The notes beneath the pieces were generated by a model, which was not told the DNA's origin, ran no database searches, and saw only the letters and a program-made list of their open reading frames with translations. Positions 17,150 through 28,218 of a stretch of 64,000 bases of DNA are shown one piece after another. The translations under genes and the position numbers were made by a program. The stretch spans positions 86,267 through 150,266 of the forward strand of contig CADCWG010000146.1 of NCBI GenBank assembly GCA_902806335.1, written 5' to 3'. The DNA comes from an uncultured Thermomicrobiales bacterium (GTDB taxonomy: Bacteria > Chloroflexota > Chloroflexia > Thermomicrobiales > UBA6265). Position 1 is the stretch's first letter, and each line of letters begins with the position of its first letter.

Positions 17150-17929
17150 CTAGCGGGCGGTGACCGGGTTCCGGAGCACGCCGACCCCACCGACCTCGAC
17201 CTCGATGGTGTCGCCGGGCCGCATCGGTCCGACGCCCTCGGGGGTGCCGGTCATGATCACGTCGCCGGGCTCGAGCGTCATGATCCCGCTGATGTAGGCG
17301 ATCAGAGCCGGCACGTCGAAGATCATGTCGCGGGTCGTCGACGACTGCTTGGTCTCGCCGTTGAGGCGGGAGACCACCGCGAGGCCGTCCCCCGCCGTCG
17401 GGTCGAGGTCGGTCGCCACGCAGGGGCCGAGCGGGCAGTAGGTGTCGAAGCCCTTGGCCCGCACCCACTGGCCGTCCTTCTGCTGGAGCGGCCGGTCGGA
17501 GACGTCGTTGCCGGCGGTGTAGCCGAGGATGTAGTCGGCCGCCGACGCGGCGGCAACGCCCCTGGCCCGCCGCCCGATCACGACCGCGAGCTCGGCCTCG
17601 TGGTCGGTCCGGTTGTCCGGGTTGGCGATAGCGATCGGCGCGCCGTGTCCGACCAGCGCGGAGGGCGGCTTCATGAACAGCACCGGCTCCTCGGGCACCG
17701 CCCGGGTGGCGTCGGTCTCGGTGACGTGGGCGGCGTAGTTGAGACCGACGCAGACGATCTTGCCGGGCTGGACCGGCGGCAGCAGCGTCAGCTCGCCCAG
17801 CGCCCCGACCGCCGACCCGGCGGTCAGCCCGCCCGCGAACGGGTCGCCGTCGGCGGCGTGGACCGTCTCCCCGTCGAGCACGCCGTAGCGCGCCTGTCCC
17901 GCCCCGTCCTGGTACCGCACGAACTTCAC
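17150..17929 (-). CDS. Fumarylacetoacetate hydrolase family protein
   Basis: A 259-residue protein with the FAH fold, which hydrolyses or hydrates beta-diketo acids using a divalent metal. It contains VGLNYAAHV, the metal-ligand stretch DHEAELAVVIG and the C-terminal GDVIMTGTPEGVGPM. These are hallmarks of 2-hydroxyhepta-2,4-diene-1,7-dioate isomerase/ureidoglycolate-lyase-like members. GTG at 17929 follows GGGAGGGAGCG. It is first of a two-gene minus-strand unit with the sugar phosphate isomerase. Confidence 0.9.
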   Translation of the reverse strand: MKFVRYQDGAGQARYGVLDGETVHAADGDPFAGGLTAGSAVGALGELTLLPPVQPGKIVCVGLNYAAHVTETDATRAVPEEPVLFMKPPSALVGHGAPIAIANPDNRTDHEAELAVVIGRRARGVAAASAADYILGYTAGNDVSDRPLQQKDGQWVRAKGFDTYCPLGPCVATDLDPTAGDGLAVVSRLNGETKQSSTTRDMIFDVPALIAYISGIMTLEPGDVIMTGTPEGVGPMRPGDTIEVEVGGVGVLRNPVTAR

Positions 17930-18486
17930 GCGTCGCTCCCTCCCACGCTGCGCCGGCTCGGTTGGGGACGGCCCCGGCCGTCGCCCGCCGCCTCGTTGGT
18001 CGCCGGCCGAACCCACGGTGCCCCCTCGGACGGCGCATTCTAGCCCTGGCCCGACCACAGTGGTGGCGAGCGGTCGGCCCTGAGGGTCGGTGGCCGGCAT
18101 CCAGGCGACGGCCTCTCTCTCCACCGGCCCGCCGGGGACGCGCTGTCGCCCGCCTGTCCGGGGCACCTGACCGGGCGACATCGCGCCGGCGCCTGGCTGA
18201 ACACGGTGCCCGTAGCAGAGGTGCCCCACCAGGGCGGCAACGCGGGCCCTCGGCGGCGTGGCCGGGGTAGAATCAGACGGGGTCTCCGCCAGCCCCGGAC
18301 CTGTCGGCGCTGCCGCCGGCCCCGCCTGGATGACGCACCGGTAGGCCGCCCTGATCGGCCGCCCTCTGAGCCACCCTTCCCAGCCACCCAAGGAGCGCGG
18401 ACAGCCGCCGTCGCGGCCCTCGGCGCCGTCTCCGCCGGGGCCGCCCACGTCCCCATGCCTCGCACACCCGCGAACAGGAGTCGCGC
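17930..18486. other. Intergenic region between divergent genes with a -10 element
   Basis: This 557-base gap separates the FAH gene (minus) from the SCO1664-type gene (plus). GGGTAGAAT contains a -10-like TAGAAT at 18268-18273, which would leave a leader of about 200 bases. No convincing -35 box, small gene or riboswitch was recognised. Confidence 0.4.
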
Positions 18487-19257
18487 ATGCCCGACCTGTT
18501 CCTCCAGTTACACGAGGACGACGCGGCCGCCGAGCCCGCGCCGCCGCTCGCCGAAGCGGACGCCCTCGCCCTGCTGCGCGACGCCGACTTCACGGCCGCC
18601 CAGCTGATCCCGTGGGGGAGCAACTACACCTTCGGCGTCGCGCTGGAGAACGCCGACGGCCGCGCCCAGCTGGCGATCTACAAGCCCCGCGCCGGCGAGG
18701 CCCCGCTCTACGACTTCCCCGACGGCACCCTCTACAAGCGGGAGCTCGCGTCCTACCTCCTCAGCCGCCATCTGGGCTGGGAGATTGTCCCGCCGACGGT
18801 GGTCCGGGACGGGCCGAACGGCGTCGGCTCGGTTCAGCTCTACGTCGAGCCGGCCGCGGACGAGGTCGACCCGCAGCGATTCTGGGGCCGCTGCGAGCCC
18901 GAGATCGAGAAGATGGTGCTGTTCGACCACGTCGCCAACAACGCCGATCGCAAGATCGGCCACTGCCTGCGCGACGTCCGGGGCAAGGTCTGGGGCATCG
19001 ACCACGGCCTGACCTTCCACCGCCAGCCGAAGCTGCGGACGGTGCTCTGGCAGTACGTCGGCCAGCCCGTGTCCCCCGAGCTGCTCGACGACCTGCGGCG
19101 GCTCCAGGACACGCGCCCTGCCGTCGAAGACGAACTCGGGCCGCTGCTGGAACGGGGCGAGATCGGCGCGCTGTTCGGCCGCGTCGACAGCCTGGTCCGC
19201 AACGGCACCTACCCGGTCCTCAGCGGGCGCCGCAATGTCCCGTACGGCTGGTGGTGA
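18487..19257 (+). CDS. SCO1664-family protein (PI3/PI4-kinase-like fold)
   Basis: A 256-residue protein with the family features: IPWGSNYTF near residue 42, an AIYKPRAGEAPLYDFPDG nucleotide-binding segment around residues 60-80, and a catalytic-like loop FDHVANNADRKIGH near 140-155, followed by WGIDHGLTFH. These motifs correspond to the HxxxNxDR and IDHG elements of PI3/PI4-kinase relatives. In actinobacteria the family lies in a conserved cluster, but its substrate is not established. ATG at 18487 follows an AGGAG-type site. The next gene's frame overlaps its end. Confidence 0.85.
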   Translation: MPDLFLQLHEDDAAAEPAPPLAEADALALLRDADFTAAQLIPWGSNYTFGVALENADGRAQLAIYKPRAGEAPLYDFPDGTLYKRELASYLLSRHLGWEIVPPTVVRDGPNGVGSVQLYVEPAADEVDPQRFWGRCEPEIEKMVLFDHVANNADRKIGHCLRDVRGKVWGIDHGLTFHRQPKLRTVLWQYVGQPVSPELLDDLRRLQDTRPAVEDELGPLLERGEIGALFGRVDSLVRNGTYPVLSGRRNVPYGWW

Positions 19258-19324
19258 CGCCGACGAGGACCGCGCGCCCGCCCGCGGCCCGGCAACGGCC
19301 GGGCGTTCCCCGCGATCCCAGGCC

Positions 19325-19984
19325 ATGGACGTGGGGTCGGTCCGCGCCGAGCTGATCCGGGCCGTGAGCCCGCGGTGCGGCCATTTCCGCCTGGAGTCCG
19401 GGCACCACGGCGACACCTGGCTCGCCCTGGACCACCTGCTCACGCGGCCCCGGCCGGCCCGCCGCTTCGCCGCGGTGCTGGCCGGTCTCCTCGCCCACCA
19501 CAACGTGGGCGCCGTCTGCGGCCCGCTGACCGGGGGCGCCTTCGTCGCCCAGCTCGTCGCCGGCGAGCTGGACACCGCGTTCGCCTACTCGATGCCCTCG
19601 GCGGCGGCTCCCGCCCCCGCCACGGCTCCTCCCATCGGCCCCACCCCCGTAATGGACGCTCCCGCCACCGACCCGCGTCTTCCCGTCCGCTACCTCGTGC
19701 CAGGCGCGCTCCGTGGCGCCCTCCGTGGGAAGCGGGTGGCGGTCGTCGACGACGCGGTCAACGCGGGATCGGCGGTCCGTGGCACGATCGCCGACCTCCG
19801 CGCCTGCGGCGCCGAGACGGTCGTGGTCGGGACGTTGATCGCCCTCGGGTCCGCGGAGGTGGACCCGAGGGCCGTCGAGGATCTCCCGGTCGTGCCGATC
19901 GTGACGATCCCAACCCGCCTCTGGCATCCCCCGCGCTGTCCCCCCTGCGTGGCGGGGCAGCCGCTCGAGGCGCCGTCGCCGTAG
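19325..19984 (+). CDS. Phosphoribosyltransferase, orotate-phosphoribosyltransferase-like
   Basis: A 219-residue type I PRTase. The PRPP-binding motif VAVVDDAVNAGSAV is near residue 140, and an OPRT-like N-terminus is present (GHFRLESGHHGDTWLALD). A 25-residue Pro/Ala-rich insert precedes the PRPP domain. A C-terminal CPPC pair is unusual. The start is placed at ATG 19325, where family similarity begins. An ATG at 19235 would overlap the previous gene by 23 bases and suggest translational coupling. Real substrate (orotate or other base) uncertain. Confidence 0.75.
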   Translation: MDVGSVRAELIRAVSPRCGHFRLESGHHGDTWLALDHLLTRPRPARRFAAVLAGLLAHHNVGAVCGPLTGGAFVAQLVAGELDTAFAYSMPSAAAPAPATAPPIGPTPVMDAPATDPRLPVRYLVPGALRGALRGKRVAVVDDAVNAGSAVRGTIADLRACGAETVVVGTLIALGSAEVDPRAVEDLPVVPIVTIPTRLWHPPRCPPCVAGQPLEAPSP

Positions 19985-20312
19985 GCGGTCGCACGTCGGT
20001 ACGTGTAGTGGAGTCAGCCCGCCGTGTCGTCAGCGGTGAGCGGGGGCCAGCCGCGCCGCCCGTGGCCGGTGCACGCCCCTCACCGGCATGCCCCGCTCGG
20101 GGCGGCGCCGCGGCGTTCGGGACGGCCCGGATCGTGCATCGTCGCGGTCCGGTTGCTACTATGCGCTCGGCTTCGCGCCGGTGGGCGCGGCGTGCCCAAG
20201 AGCGACGCCCCGAGCGATGGCTGCCGCCGAGAGATTGTGATATCTTTCGCAATCGCCAGGGGCTGAGAGGGGACCGCCGATCGACGCTTCGTCGTCGGAC
20301 CGTCGGAGGCAA
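19985..20312. other. Leader/promoter region of the ATP synthase operon
   Basis: This 328-base gap has no other gene. TGCTACTAT (20154-20162) is an extended -10 (TG-n-TACTAT) about 150 bases before the first gene. GATTG at 20233 and CAATC at 20250 form a short dyad around an AT-rich GATATCTTT. Either could mark the operon promoter; no consensus -35 box accompanies them. Confidence 0.4.
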
Positions 20313-20627
20313 GTGCGGGCAATCGGCGTCGCCAGCGGGCTCGGCTGCTCGGTGGTCACGAGCCTGCTCGTGCTGATCGTGGGCGGGGTGTTCCTCGACG
20401 ACGCGGCCGGTACAGCCCCGCTCTTTACCCTGCTCGGCGTCGCCCTCGGGCTCGTCGTGGCCGGCTGGCAGCTGTACCGGTTGGTGGCGCAGCTGGGAAC
20501 CGGAGGCGGGTCGAAGCGGCCTGCCGCGGGCGGGCGGCCCGGGCCGCCCGGAACCGGGTCTTCCCCGGCCGGCCGCGAGCGTCGGCAGGTCAAGGGTGCG
20601 AGGCCGCGTCGGCGGCGGGACGGCTAG
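20313..20627 (+). CDS. AtpZ/AtpI-family small membrane protein
   Basis: A 104-residue protein with two hydrophobic segments (residues about 5-27 and 36-58) joined by a short acidic loop, then a 45-residue Arg/Gly/Pro-rich cytoplasmic tail. Its position immediately before atpB and its two-helix hairpin (GLGCSVVTSLLVLIVGG, FTLLGVALGLVVAGWQLYRL) fit the AtpZ/AtpI proteins that open many ATP synthase operons. Those proteins help c-ring assembly or magnesium/calcium handling. GTG at 20313 follows CGGAGG. Confidence 0.75.
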   Translation: MRAIGVASGLGCSVVTSLLVLIVGGVFLDDAAGTAPLFTLLGVALGLVVAGWQLYRLVAQLGTGGGSKRPAAGGRPGPPGTGSSPAGRERRQVKGARPRRRRDG

Positions 20628-20645
20628 GCGGAGGGACGGGGGCGC

Positions 20646-21581
20646 ATGGAAATTCACGTCGAGATCGCGGCGGAGACCCTGTTCCACATCGGCCCGTTCC
20701 CGTTCACCAACTCGTTCCTGATGATGCTGATGGTGATGGCCGCCATCATCCTCTTCGGCCGCTGGGTCGCATCGTCGCTCAAGCCGATCCCCGGGCGCCG
20801 CCAGGGCGCGGTCGAGCTGGTCATCGAGTTCCTGCTCAACCTCGTCGAGGGGACCGCGGGCAAGCGCGTCGGGCGCCGCATCTTCCCGCTCGTGGCCTCG
20901 CTCTTCATCTTCATCATCATCGCCAACTACTCCGGTCTGCTCCCGGGTGTCGGCACCATCGGCAACTACCACACGGAAGTGGAAGAGAGCGAGGCCGGCG
21001 AGGAGCACCTGGAGACGGGGAACGCCGCGCCGTACGAGGTCGCGGCCGCTCCGGGCGCCGCCGCCGCGCTCCCCGCCGCTGCCGAAGAGGGCGAGAGCCA
21101 CGAGGTCCTCGTCCCCTGGTTCCGGGCGCCGAACGCCGACCTGAACATGACGCTCGCGATGGCCCTGATCACCTTCACGGTGGTCCAGATCGCCGGGGTC
21201 ACCGCCCACGGCGTCAAGGGTCGGATCAAGCACATGGCCGACCCGCCGTTCATGTTCCCGATCGAGCTGATCTCCGAGTTCTCGCGGATCATCTCCCTCT
21301 CGGCCCGGCTCTTCGGCAACATCTTCGCCGGCGAGGTCCTGCTCACCGTGATGTTCACCCTCGCGGCGACGATCCGGGTCGCGGTCATCCCGTTCGCGAT
21401 CCCCGTGATCTTCCTCGGGCTCGAGCTGCTCTTCGGCTTCATCCAGGCGCTCGTCTTCGCCCTCCTGACGCTGATCTACATCACGCTCGCCACGGCGGAC
21501 AGCCACGGCGGGGACGCCGACCACGGCCACGCCGAGCCGGCGCACCCGCTGACCCCGGCACCCGCCGGCGCCGGCGACTAG
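20646..21581 (+). CDS. atpB: F0 ATP synthase subunit a
   Basis: A 311-residue integral membrane subunit that forms the proton half-channels. The essential Arg is R221 in SLSARLFGNIFAGE, and the C-terminal helix GFIQALVFALLTLIYI is typical. Residues about 108-157 form an acidic and Ala-rich insert between the second and third hydrophobic segments that is longer than in the usual 240-280 residue protein. The C-terminus ends in a His/Asp/Pro-rich tail. Start ATG 20646, 18 bases after the previous gene. Confidence 0.95.
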   Translation: MEIHVEIAAETLFHIGPFPFTNSFLMMLMVMAAIILFGRWVASSLKPIPGRRQGAVELVIEFLLNLVEGTAGKRVGRRIFPLVASLFIFIIIANYSGLLPGVGTIGNYHTEVEESEAGEEHLETGNAAPYEVAAAPGAAAALPAAAEEGESHEVLVPWFRAPNADLNMTLAMALITFTVVQIAGVTAHGVKGRIKHMADPPFMFPIELISEFSRIISLSARLFGNIFAGEVLLTVMFTLAATIRVAVIPFAIPVIFLGLELLFGFIQALVFALLTLIYITLATADSHGGDADHGHAEPAHPLTPAPAGAGD

Positions 21582-21758
21582 CCGCCCCTTTCGGGGCAGG
21601 GCTCGGCTTGGCGGCCGGGACCACTCGACCATGCGGACGACCGTCGCGCCCATCGGCGTGGCGTCGCGAGATCCGATCGCGGGGCGGTGACGAACCGTTC
21701 GGCACAGCACAGCGGGCCGCCGGCGAGCGTCGGTGGCGAGGGAAGAGGGGGAGACGAG

Positions 21759-22058
21759 ATGTTCGAGGTGCTCAGCACGGTCGCGATGGTCGGGGATCTC
21801 TCGGCCGTGCCGGCGGTCTTTGACGGCGTTCAGGAAGCCGACGCGACCTCTCGGGCCGCGGCCGGCTTCGCGATGGGCCTCGGCGCGCTCGGCCCGGCGA
21901 TCGGGATCGGCCTCGCCGTCCGGGGCGCGATGGACGCGATCGGGCGCAACCCTGAGGCGGCCGGCGACATCCGGACGACGATGATCATCGGCGCCGGTCT
22001 CGCCGAGGCGATCGCGATCTACGCGTTCGTGATCTCGATCATCCTTCTCTTCGCGTAA
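21759..22058 (+). CDS. atpE: F0 ATP synthase subunit c
   Basis: A 99-residue proteolipid that forms the rotor ring. Helix 1 carries the Gly-rich ALGPAIGIGLAVRGAMDAIGR. Helix 2 carries the ion-binding carboxylate E83 in GAGLAEAIAIYAFV. The helix-1 Gln associated with sodium binding is absent, so proton coupling is likely. The 30 residues before helix 1 are longer than usual. ATG at 21759 is preceded by AGAGGGGGAG; an upstream in-frame start would add non-conserved residues. Confidence 0.94.
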   Translation: MFEVLSTVAMVGDLSAVPAVFDGVQEADATSRAAAGFAMGLGALGPAIGIGLAVRGAMDAIGRNPEAAGDIRTTMIIGAGLAEAIAIYAFVISIILLFA

Positions 22059-22082
22059 TCCTTCCACCCAGCAGGCGCCGGG

Positions 22083-22116
22083 GGAGCGGACGGGGCGGTG
22101 CGGTCCCGTCCGCTCC
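22083..22116 (+). other. Hairpin between atpE and atpF
   Basis: A perfect 12-bp stem (GGAGCGGACGGG with CCCGTCCGCTCC) and a 10-base loop lie directly after the c-subunit gene, without a U-tract. Subunit c is needed in about tenfold excess, so a stabilising or attenuating role is plausible but inferred. Confidence 0.6.
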
Positions 22117-22152
22117 TCGGGGCGACGGGGCTACGCAGCCGGGAGCACGCCG

Positions 22153-22701
22153 ATGTTCGAATCGATCGGGATCAACGGCTGGAACCTGATCGCCCAGGTG
22201 ATCGCGTTCATCCTGTTCATCTATCTGCTCCAGCGCTACGCCCTCGGCCCGATCGTGCGCGCGCTCGACGAGCGCACGGCCCGGGTCCGCAGCGGCATGG
22301 AAGCGGCCCAGAAGATGCAGGCCGACCTCCAGACGACCGCCGCTCGGAACGAGCAGGTCCTGGCCGAGGCCCGGCGCGAAGCCCAGGCCATCGTCACCAA
22401 CGCCCGCGAGGTCAGCGACACCACGATCGCGAAGGCCCGCGAGGAGGCCGGTCGCCAGGCCGACGAGTACCTCGCCCGCGCGGAGGAGTCGCTCCGCCAG
22501 GAGACGGCGCTCGCCCGCCAGCAGCTCCGCCAGGAGATCGCCGATCTGGCCGTGACGGCCGCCGGCAAGATCGTCCGCCGTGAGCTCGACCCGGCCGGCC
22601 AGACGCGCCTGATCAACGAGGCGCTCGCGGAGGCCGGTGGGGTCGCGACCGGCAACGGCAGCCAGCCGGCGGTGGCGACTCCGCCCCGCCCGCGGGTGTA
22701 G
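22153..22701 (+). CDS. atpF: F0 ATP synthase subunit b
   Basis: A 182-residue peripheral-stalk subunit: one N-terminal membrane helix (residues about 10-28, LIAQVIAFILFIYLLQRYAL) followed by a long charged coiled coil to about residue 150 and a Gly/Pro tail. The motif ALGPIVRALDERTARVR after the membrane helix is characteristic. It dimerises and contacts subunit delta, encoded next. Start ATG 22153. Confidence 0.94.
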   Translation: MFESIGINGWNLIAQVIAFILFIYLLQRYALGPIVRALDERTARVRSGMEAAQKMQADLQTTAARNEQVLAEARREAQAIVTNAREVSDTTIAKAREEAGRQADEYLARAEESLRQETALARQQLRQEIADLAVTAAGKIVRRELDPAGQTRLINEALAEAGGVATGNGSQPAVATPPRPRV

Positions 22702-22763
22702 CCGACGACCCGGCACGACGGCAAGACGGCACGGCGGGACGCCCCGCTGAGGAGCACCCAGCG

Positions 22764-23309
22764 ATGGCCAGCGTCGCCGGCAGACGATACGCCCAGGCGG
22801 TGACCCAGCTCGCCCGGGAGCAGGGCACGTTCGACGCGTGGGAGGAGGACCTGGCCCAGCTCCAGGCCCTGGTTGCCGACCCCGGGGCGGTCACCTTCCT
22901 CGCCAATCCCAGCGTCGACGAGGACGAGAAGCACCACCTGCTGGACGTGGGTCTCGCCCGCAACCGGCCCGAGGTGCGCAACCTGGCCCACCTCCTGCTG
23001 CGCCGCCACCGCCTCCAGATCGTGCCCGACCTGGTCGAGGCGTTCACGGAGGCGCGGCTGGCCGAGCAGGGGATCGCGGTGGCCGAGGTGACCACGGCCG
23101 AGCCGCTCGACCCGGAGGGGCAGCAGGCGGTCCGCGAGCGGCTGGAGCGGATCGTCGGCAAGAAGATCGAACTCCGGATGAAGACCGACCCGAGCATCAT
23201 CGGCGGCATCGTCGCCCGGATCGGCGATCAGGTCATCGACGGCAGCGTGGTCAACCAGCTGCGGCAGCTGCGGCAGCGTCTCTCGACCGGAGTGGGTCCC
23301 AGCCGGTAA
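22764..23309 (+). CDS. atpH: F1 ATP synthase subunit delta
   Basis: A 181-residue stator subunit. The N-terminus [15 protein letters not shown] and the C-terminal signature [20 protein letters not shown] are family hallmarks. It joins the b-subunit stalk to the tip of F1. ATG 22764 follows AGGAGC. Confidence 0.95.
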   Translation: MASVAGRRYAQAVTQLAREQGTFDAWEEDLAQLQALVADPGAVTFLANPSVDEDEKHHLLDVGLARNRPEVRNLAHLLLRRHRLQIVPDLVEAFTEARLAEQGIAVAEVTTAEPLDPEGQQAVRERLERIVGKKIELRMKTDPSIIGGIVARIGDQVIDGSVVNQLRQLRQRLSTGVGPSR

Positions 23310-23418
23310 CGGCACCCGACGCTCCCGGACGGGAGATCGGCACCGAGGAGTCGTCGTAGGGGCGCAGGTGGTGCGTCCGAATCGTCCGCGGCGCCACAGC
23401 CGCGAGAGGGGGCAAGCA

Positions 23419-24981
23419 ATGGCTCTGCGCGCCACCGAGATCGGCGACGTCCTGCGCCAGCAGATCGCCGGTTTCGAACAGCAGATGTCGGTCACCAATG
23501 TCGGCACGGTCGTCGACATCGGCGACGGCGTGGCCCGGGTCTTTGGACTCAGCCAGGTGATGGCCAGCGAGCTGGTCGAGTTCACCAAGGACGGGACGCT
23601 GGGCCTTGCCCTGAACCTGGGCGAGGACTCGGTCGGCGTGATCGTGATGGGCGATTACCAGACCATCGAGGAGGGCGACGAGGTCCGCAGCACCGGCGCC
23701 GTCGCCTCGGTGCCGGTCGGCGACGCCCTGCTCGGCCGCGTCGTGGACGCCCTCGGCCGCCCGATCGACGGCAAGGGCCCGATCCAGACGACCAGCACCC
23801 GCCCGATCGAGCGGATCGCGCCGGGCGTGATCCAGCGCGCCAACGTCAGCCAGGCGATGCAGACCGGCATCATCGCGATTGACGCGATGACCAACGTCGG
23901 CCGCGGCCAGCGCGAGTTGATCATCGGCGACCGCCAGACGGGCAAGTCGGCGATCGCGATCGACACGATCATCAACCAGCGCGGCGGCGACGTGACCTGC
24001 ATCTATGTCGCGATCGGCCAGAAGCGCGCCCAGATCGCCCAGGTCACCCGGATCCTCGAGGAGTACGGGGCGCTGGAGCACACCATCGTCGTCGCCGCCT
24101 CGGCCTCGGAGCCCGCCGCCCTCCAGTACATCGCCCCGTTCGCGGGCACGGCAATGGGCGAAGAGTTCATGGAGACCGGGCGCGACGCCCTGATCATCTA
24201 CGACGACCTCTCCAAGCACGCGCAGGCGTACCGTGAGGTCTCCCTGCTGCTCCGCCGCCCGCCCGGCCGCGAGGCCTACCCGGGCGACGTCTTCTACCTC
24301 CACTCGCGCCTCCTGGAGCGCTCGGCGAAGCTGTCGGAGGAGAACGGCGGCGGCTCGCTGACCTCGCTGCCGATCATCGAGACGCAGGCCAGCGACGTCT
24401 CCGCCTACATCCCGACCAACGTGATCTCGATCACCGACGGCCAGATCTACCTCGAGCCCGACCTCTTCTACGCCGGCGTCCGACCGGCGGTGAACGCCGG
24501 CCTCTCGGTCTCCCGCGTCGGCAGCGCGGCCCAGATCAAGGCGATGAGCCGGGTCGCCGGCCGCCTCCGCCTCGACCTCGCGAACTACCGCTCGCTGGCC
24601 GCGTTCGCCCAGTTCGGGGCGAGCGACCTCGACGCCAGCACGCGCAATCAGCTCGAGGTCGGCCAGCGCCTGACCGAGATCCTGAAGCAGCCGCAGTACC
24701 ACCCGCTGCCGGTCGAGGAGGAGGTCGCGATCCTCTGGGCCGGGACGAACGGGATGCTCAGCGACGTCCCGGTCGAGCGGGTCGGCGCCTTCAAGGACCA
24801 GTACCTCGAGTACCTGCGAACCGTGAAGCCGGACGTCCTGCGCCGGATCGCGACCGAGAAGGCGCTGCCCGACGACCTGGTCGACGCGCTGCGCAAGGCG
24901 ACCGAAGAGTTCAAGGCGACCGCCGGCTTCGGCGGCACGCGCGGGGCGAGCGCCGGCACGGCCGCCGCCGCCGCCCGCTAG
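23419..24981 (+). CDS. atpA: F1 ATP synthase subunit alpha
   Basis: A 520-residue non-catalytic nucleotide-binding subunit. Walker A is GDRQTGKSA (about residues 171-179), and the alpha-specific signature [17 protein letters not shown] is near residue 355. ATG at 23419, behind GAGAGGGGG, is preferred over an in-frame GTG 51 bases upstream because family members begin with this segment. A C-terminal Gly/Ala tail extends past the normal end. Confidence 0.96.
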   Translation: MALRATEIGDVLRQQIAGFEQQMSVTNVGTVVDIGDGVARVFGLSQVMASELVEFTKDGTLGLALNLGEDSVGVIVMGDYQTIEEGDEVRSTGAVASVPVGDALLGRVVDALGRPIDGKGPIQTTSTRPIERIAPGVIQRANVSQAMQTGIIAIDAMTNVGRGQRELIIGDRQTGKSAIAIDTIINQRGGDVTCIYVAIGQKRAQIAQVTRILEEYGALEHTIVVAASASEPAALQYIAPFAGTAMGEEFMETGRDALIIYDDLSKHAQAYREVSLLLRRPPGREAYPGDVFYLHSRLLERSAKLSEENGGGSLTSLPIIETQASDVSAYIPTNVISITDGQIYLEPDLFYAGVRPAVNAGLSVSRVGSAAQIKAMSRVAGRLRLDLANYRSLAAFAQFGASDLDASTRNQLEVGQRLTEILKQPQYHPLPVEEEVAILWAGTNGMLSDVPVERVGAFKDQYLEYLRTVKPDVLRRIATEKALPDDLVDALRKATEEFKATAGFGGTRGASAGTAAAAAR

Positions 24982-25019
24982 CGACGCGTCCCCCGACGGG
25001 GGTGACCGGTCGGCCATGA

Positions 25020-25053
25020 GGGGCGGCGCCCGACTCCGGTCGGGCGTCGCCCC
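25020..25053 (+). other. Hairpin between atpA and atpG
   Basis: GGGGCGGCGCCCGAC pairs with GTCGGGCGTCGCCCC with one mismatch and a 4-base loop. There is no U-tract, so it is not a standard terminator and may stabilise or process the operon mRNA. Confidence 0.55.
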
Positions 25054-25112
25054 CACGGTCTGGCCCCACTCCGGTCACCGCCCTCCGCCGCTCGACGCAT
25101 AGGAGCACCACC

Positions 25113-25982
25113 GTGGCCTCTCCCCGCGAGATCCGACGCCGGATCCGCAGCGTCCGGAACATCTCGCAGATCACCCGGGCCATGGAGATGGTCGCCGCCT
25201 CGCGGCTGCGGCGAGCCCAGAACCGGGTGGTCGCGAGCCGTCCCTACAGCGAGCGACTGCGCGACATGATCGCCGACCTCGCGGCGATCGAGATCGACGC
25301 CGAGGCGCTGGCCCAGTTCCCGCTGCTCACCCAGCGGGAGGTTAAGAAGACCGCGGCGATCCTGATCACGCCCGACAAGGGGCTGACCGGCGCGCTCAAC
25401 TCGAACATCCTCCGCCGGGCGAGCCGCTTCGTGCTCAACGAGGCCGGGGGACCGGTCGAGATCGTCGCCGCCGGCCGCAAGGGCCGCGACTTCATGGTCC
25501 GCTCGCGGCAGAGCGTCGTCGCCGAGTTCTCCGGGATGGGCGACAACGTCAGCCTGGACGACATCCGGCCGCTCGTTGGCGTGGCCCTCTCCGCGTTCGT
25601 CGCGGGCGAGGTCGACGCCGTCTATCTGATCTACGCCCGCTTCGTGAACACGCTGCAGCAGGTTCCCGAGGTGCACCAGATCCTGCCGATCGTGCGCCCG
25701 GAAGCGGGGGCCGAAGGCACCTACCGCGATTACATCTTCGAGCCGAACCCGGCCGCCGTCCTTAACGAACTGCTCCCCCGCTACATCGAGGTCCAGGTCT
25801 ACCAGGCGCTGCTGGAGTCGATCGCCTCGGAGCACTCGGCGCGGATGGTCGCGATGCGGAACGCGTCCCAGAACGCGAAGGACCTGGTCAGTGACCTGTC
25901 GCTCTCGCTGAACAAGGCGCGCCAGGCGTTGATCACCCAGGAGGTGGCCGAGATCTCGGCCGGCGCCAACGTCGGCCGGTGA
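25113..25982 (+). CDS. atpG: F1 ATP synthase subunit gamma
   Basis: A 289-residue rotor shaft. N-terminal REIRRRIRSVRNISQITRAM and the C-terminal helix with SEHSARMVAMRNASQNA are highly conserved family segments. GTG start at 25113 after a GGAGC site. The gap to atpD is unusual because it holds a repeat element. Confidence 0.96.
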   Translation: MASPREIRRRIRSVRNISQITRAMEMVAASRLRRAQNRVVASRPYSERLRDMIADLAAIEIDAEALAQFPLLTQREVKKTAAILITPDKGLTGALNSNILRRASRFVLNEAGGPVEIVAAGRKGRDFMVRSRQSVVAEFSGMGDNVSLDDIRPLVGVALSAFVAGEVDAVYLIYARFVNTLQQVPEVHQILPIVRPEAGAEGTYRDYIFEPNPAAVLNELLPRYIEVQVYQALLESIASEHSARMVAMRNASQNAKDLVSDLSLSLNKARQALITQEVAEISAGANVGR

Positions 25983-25996
25983 CGACGCGGAGAGCC

Positions 25997-27556
<1,560 letters not shown>

Positions 27557-27562
27557 ATCCCT

Positions 27563-27594
27563 CGGCGGGGGCGCGATAGGTCGCGCTCCCGCCG
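27563..27594 (+). other. Hairpin between atpD and atpC
   Basis: CGGCGGGGGCGCGA pairs with TCGCGCTCCCGCCG with a single mismatch and a 4-base loop, directly after the beta-subunit stop. No U-tract follows. Confidence 0.55.
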
Positions 27595-27702
27595 GGCTCG
27601 CGTCGGACGCCGGTAGCCGACGCGCTCGCCCACCGGTGACGAGGACGGGTCAGATACGGCCCGACGGGACCACGCGCCGGGAGGCGACGGGAGGCAGCCA
27701 CG

Positions 27703-28155
27703 ATGGCCGACAGGCTCAGCGTCGAGATCGTCACCGGCGAGCGGGTCGTCTACAGCGAGGAGGGCGTCGAGATGGTCGTCGCCCCCGGGGCGGACGGGGC
27801 GCTAGGAATCCTCCCCCACCACGCGCCGCTGGTGACCCTCCTCTCGGCCGGCGAGCTGCGGGTCACGAAGGGTGGCCAGGAGCGCGCCCTGGCCGTCTTC
27901 GGCGGCTTCATGGAGGTCACCGGCGACCGGGTGATCATCCTGGCCGACTCCGCCGAGCACGCCGAGGAGATCGACCTCGCCCGCGCCGAGGAAGCCCGCG
28001 CCCGCGCGGCGGCCGCGACCGCGAGCGGCGTCGCCGACGGGGACCTCCAGAGCGCCGCCGCCTCGCTGCGGCGGGCTACCATCCGGCTCCGGATCGGGCA
28101 GCGGCGCGGCGGCCGGCGTGGCCCGGGTGTCGGCCCAGGCAACAACGAGGTCTAG
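27703..28155 (+). CDS. atpC: F1 ATP synthase subunit epsilon
   Basis: A 150-residue subunit. The N-terminal beta-sandwich has the conserved GALGILPHHAPLVTLL and FGGFMEVTGDRVIILAD. It is followed by the helical hairpin that can inhibit ATP hydrolysis and a basic Gly/Arg-rich tail. ATG at 27703. It closes the ATP synthase operon; murA follows after 63 bases on the same strand. Confidence 0.94.
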   Translation: MADRLSVEIVTGERVVYSEEGVEMVVAPGADGALGILPHHAPLVTLLSAGELRVTKGGQERALAVFGGFMEVTGDRVIILADSAEHAEEIDLARAEEARARAAAATASGVADGDLQSAAASLRRATIRLRIGQRRGGRRGPGVGPGNNEV

Positions 28156-28218
28156 CGCCAGGTCGGGGCGACGGCGGCCCGGCCGTCCCCGCGGCGGTGC
28201 CAGGAGCCAATCCCACCG

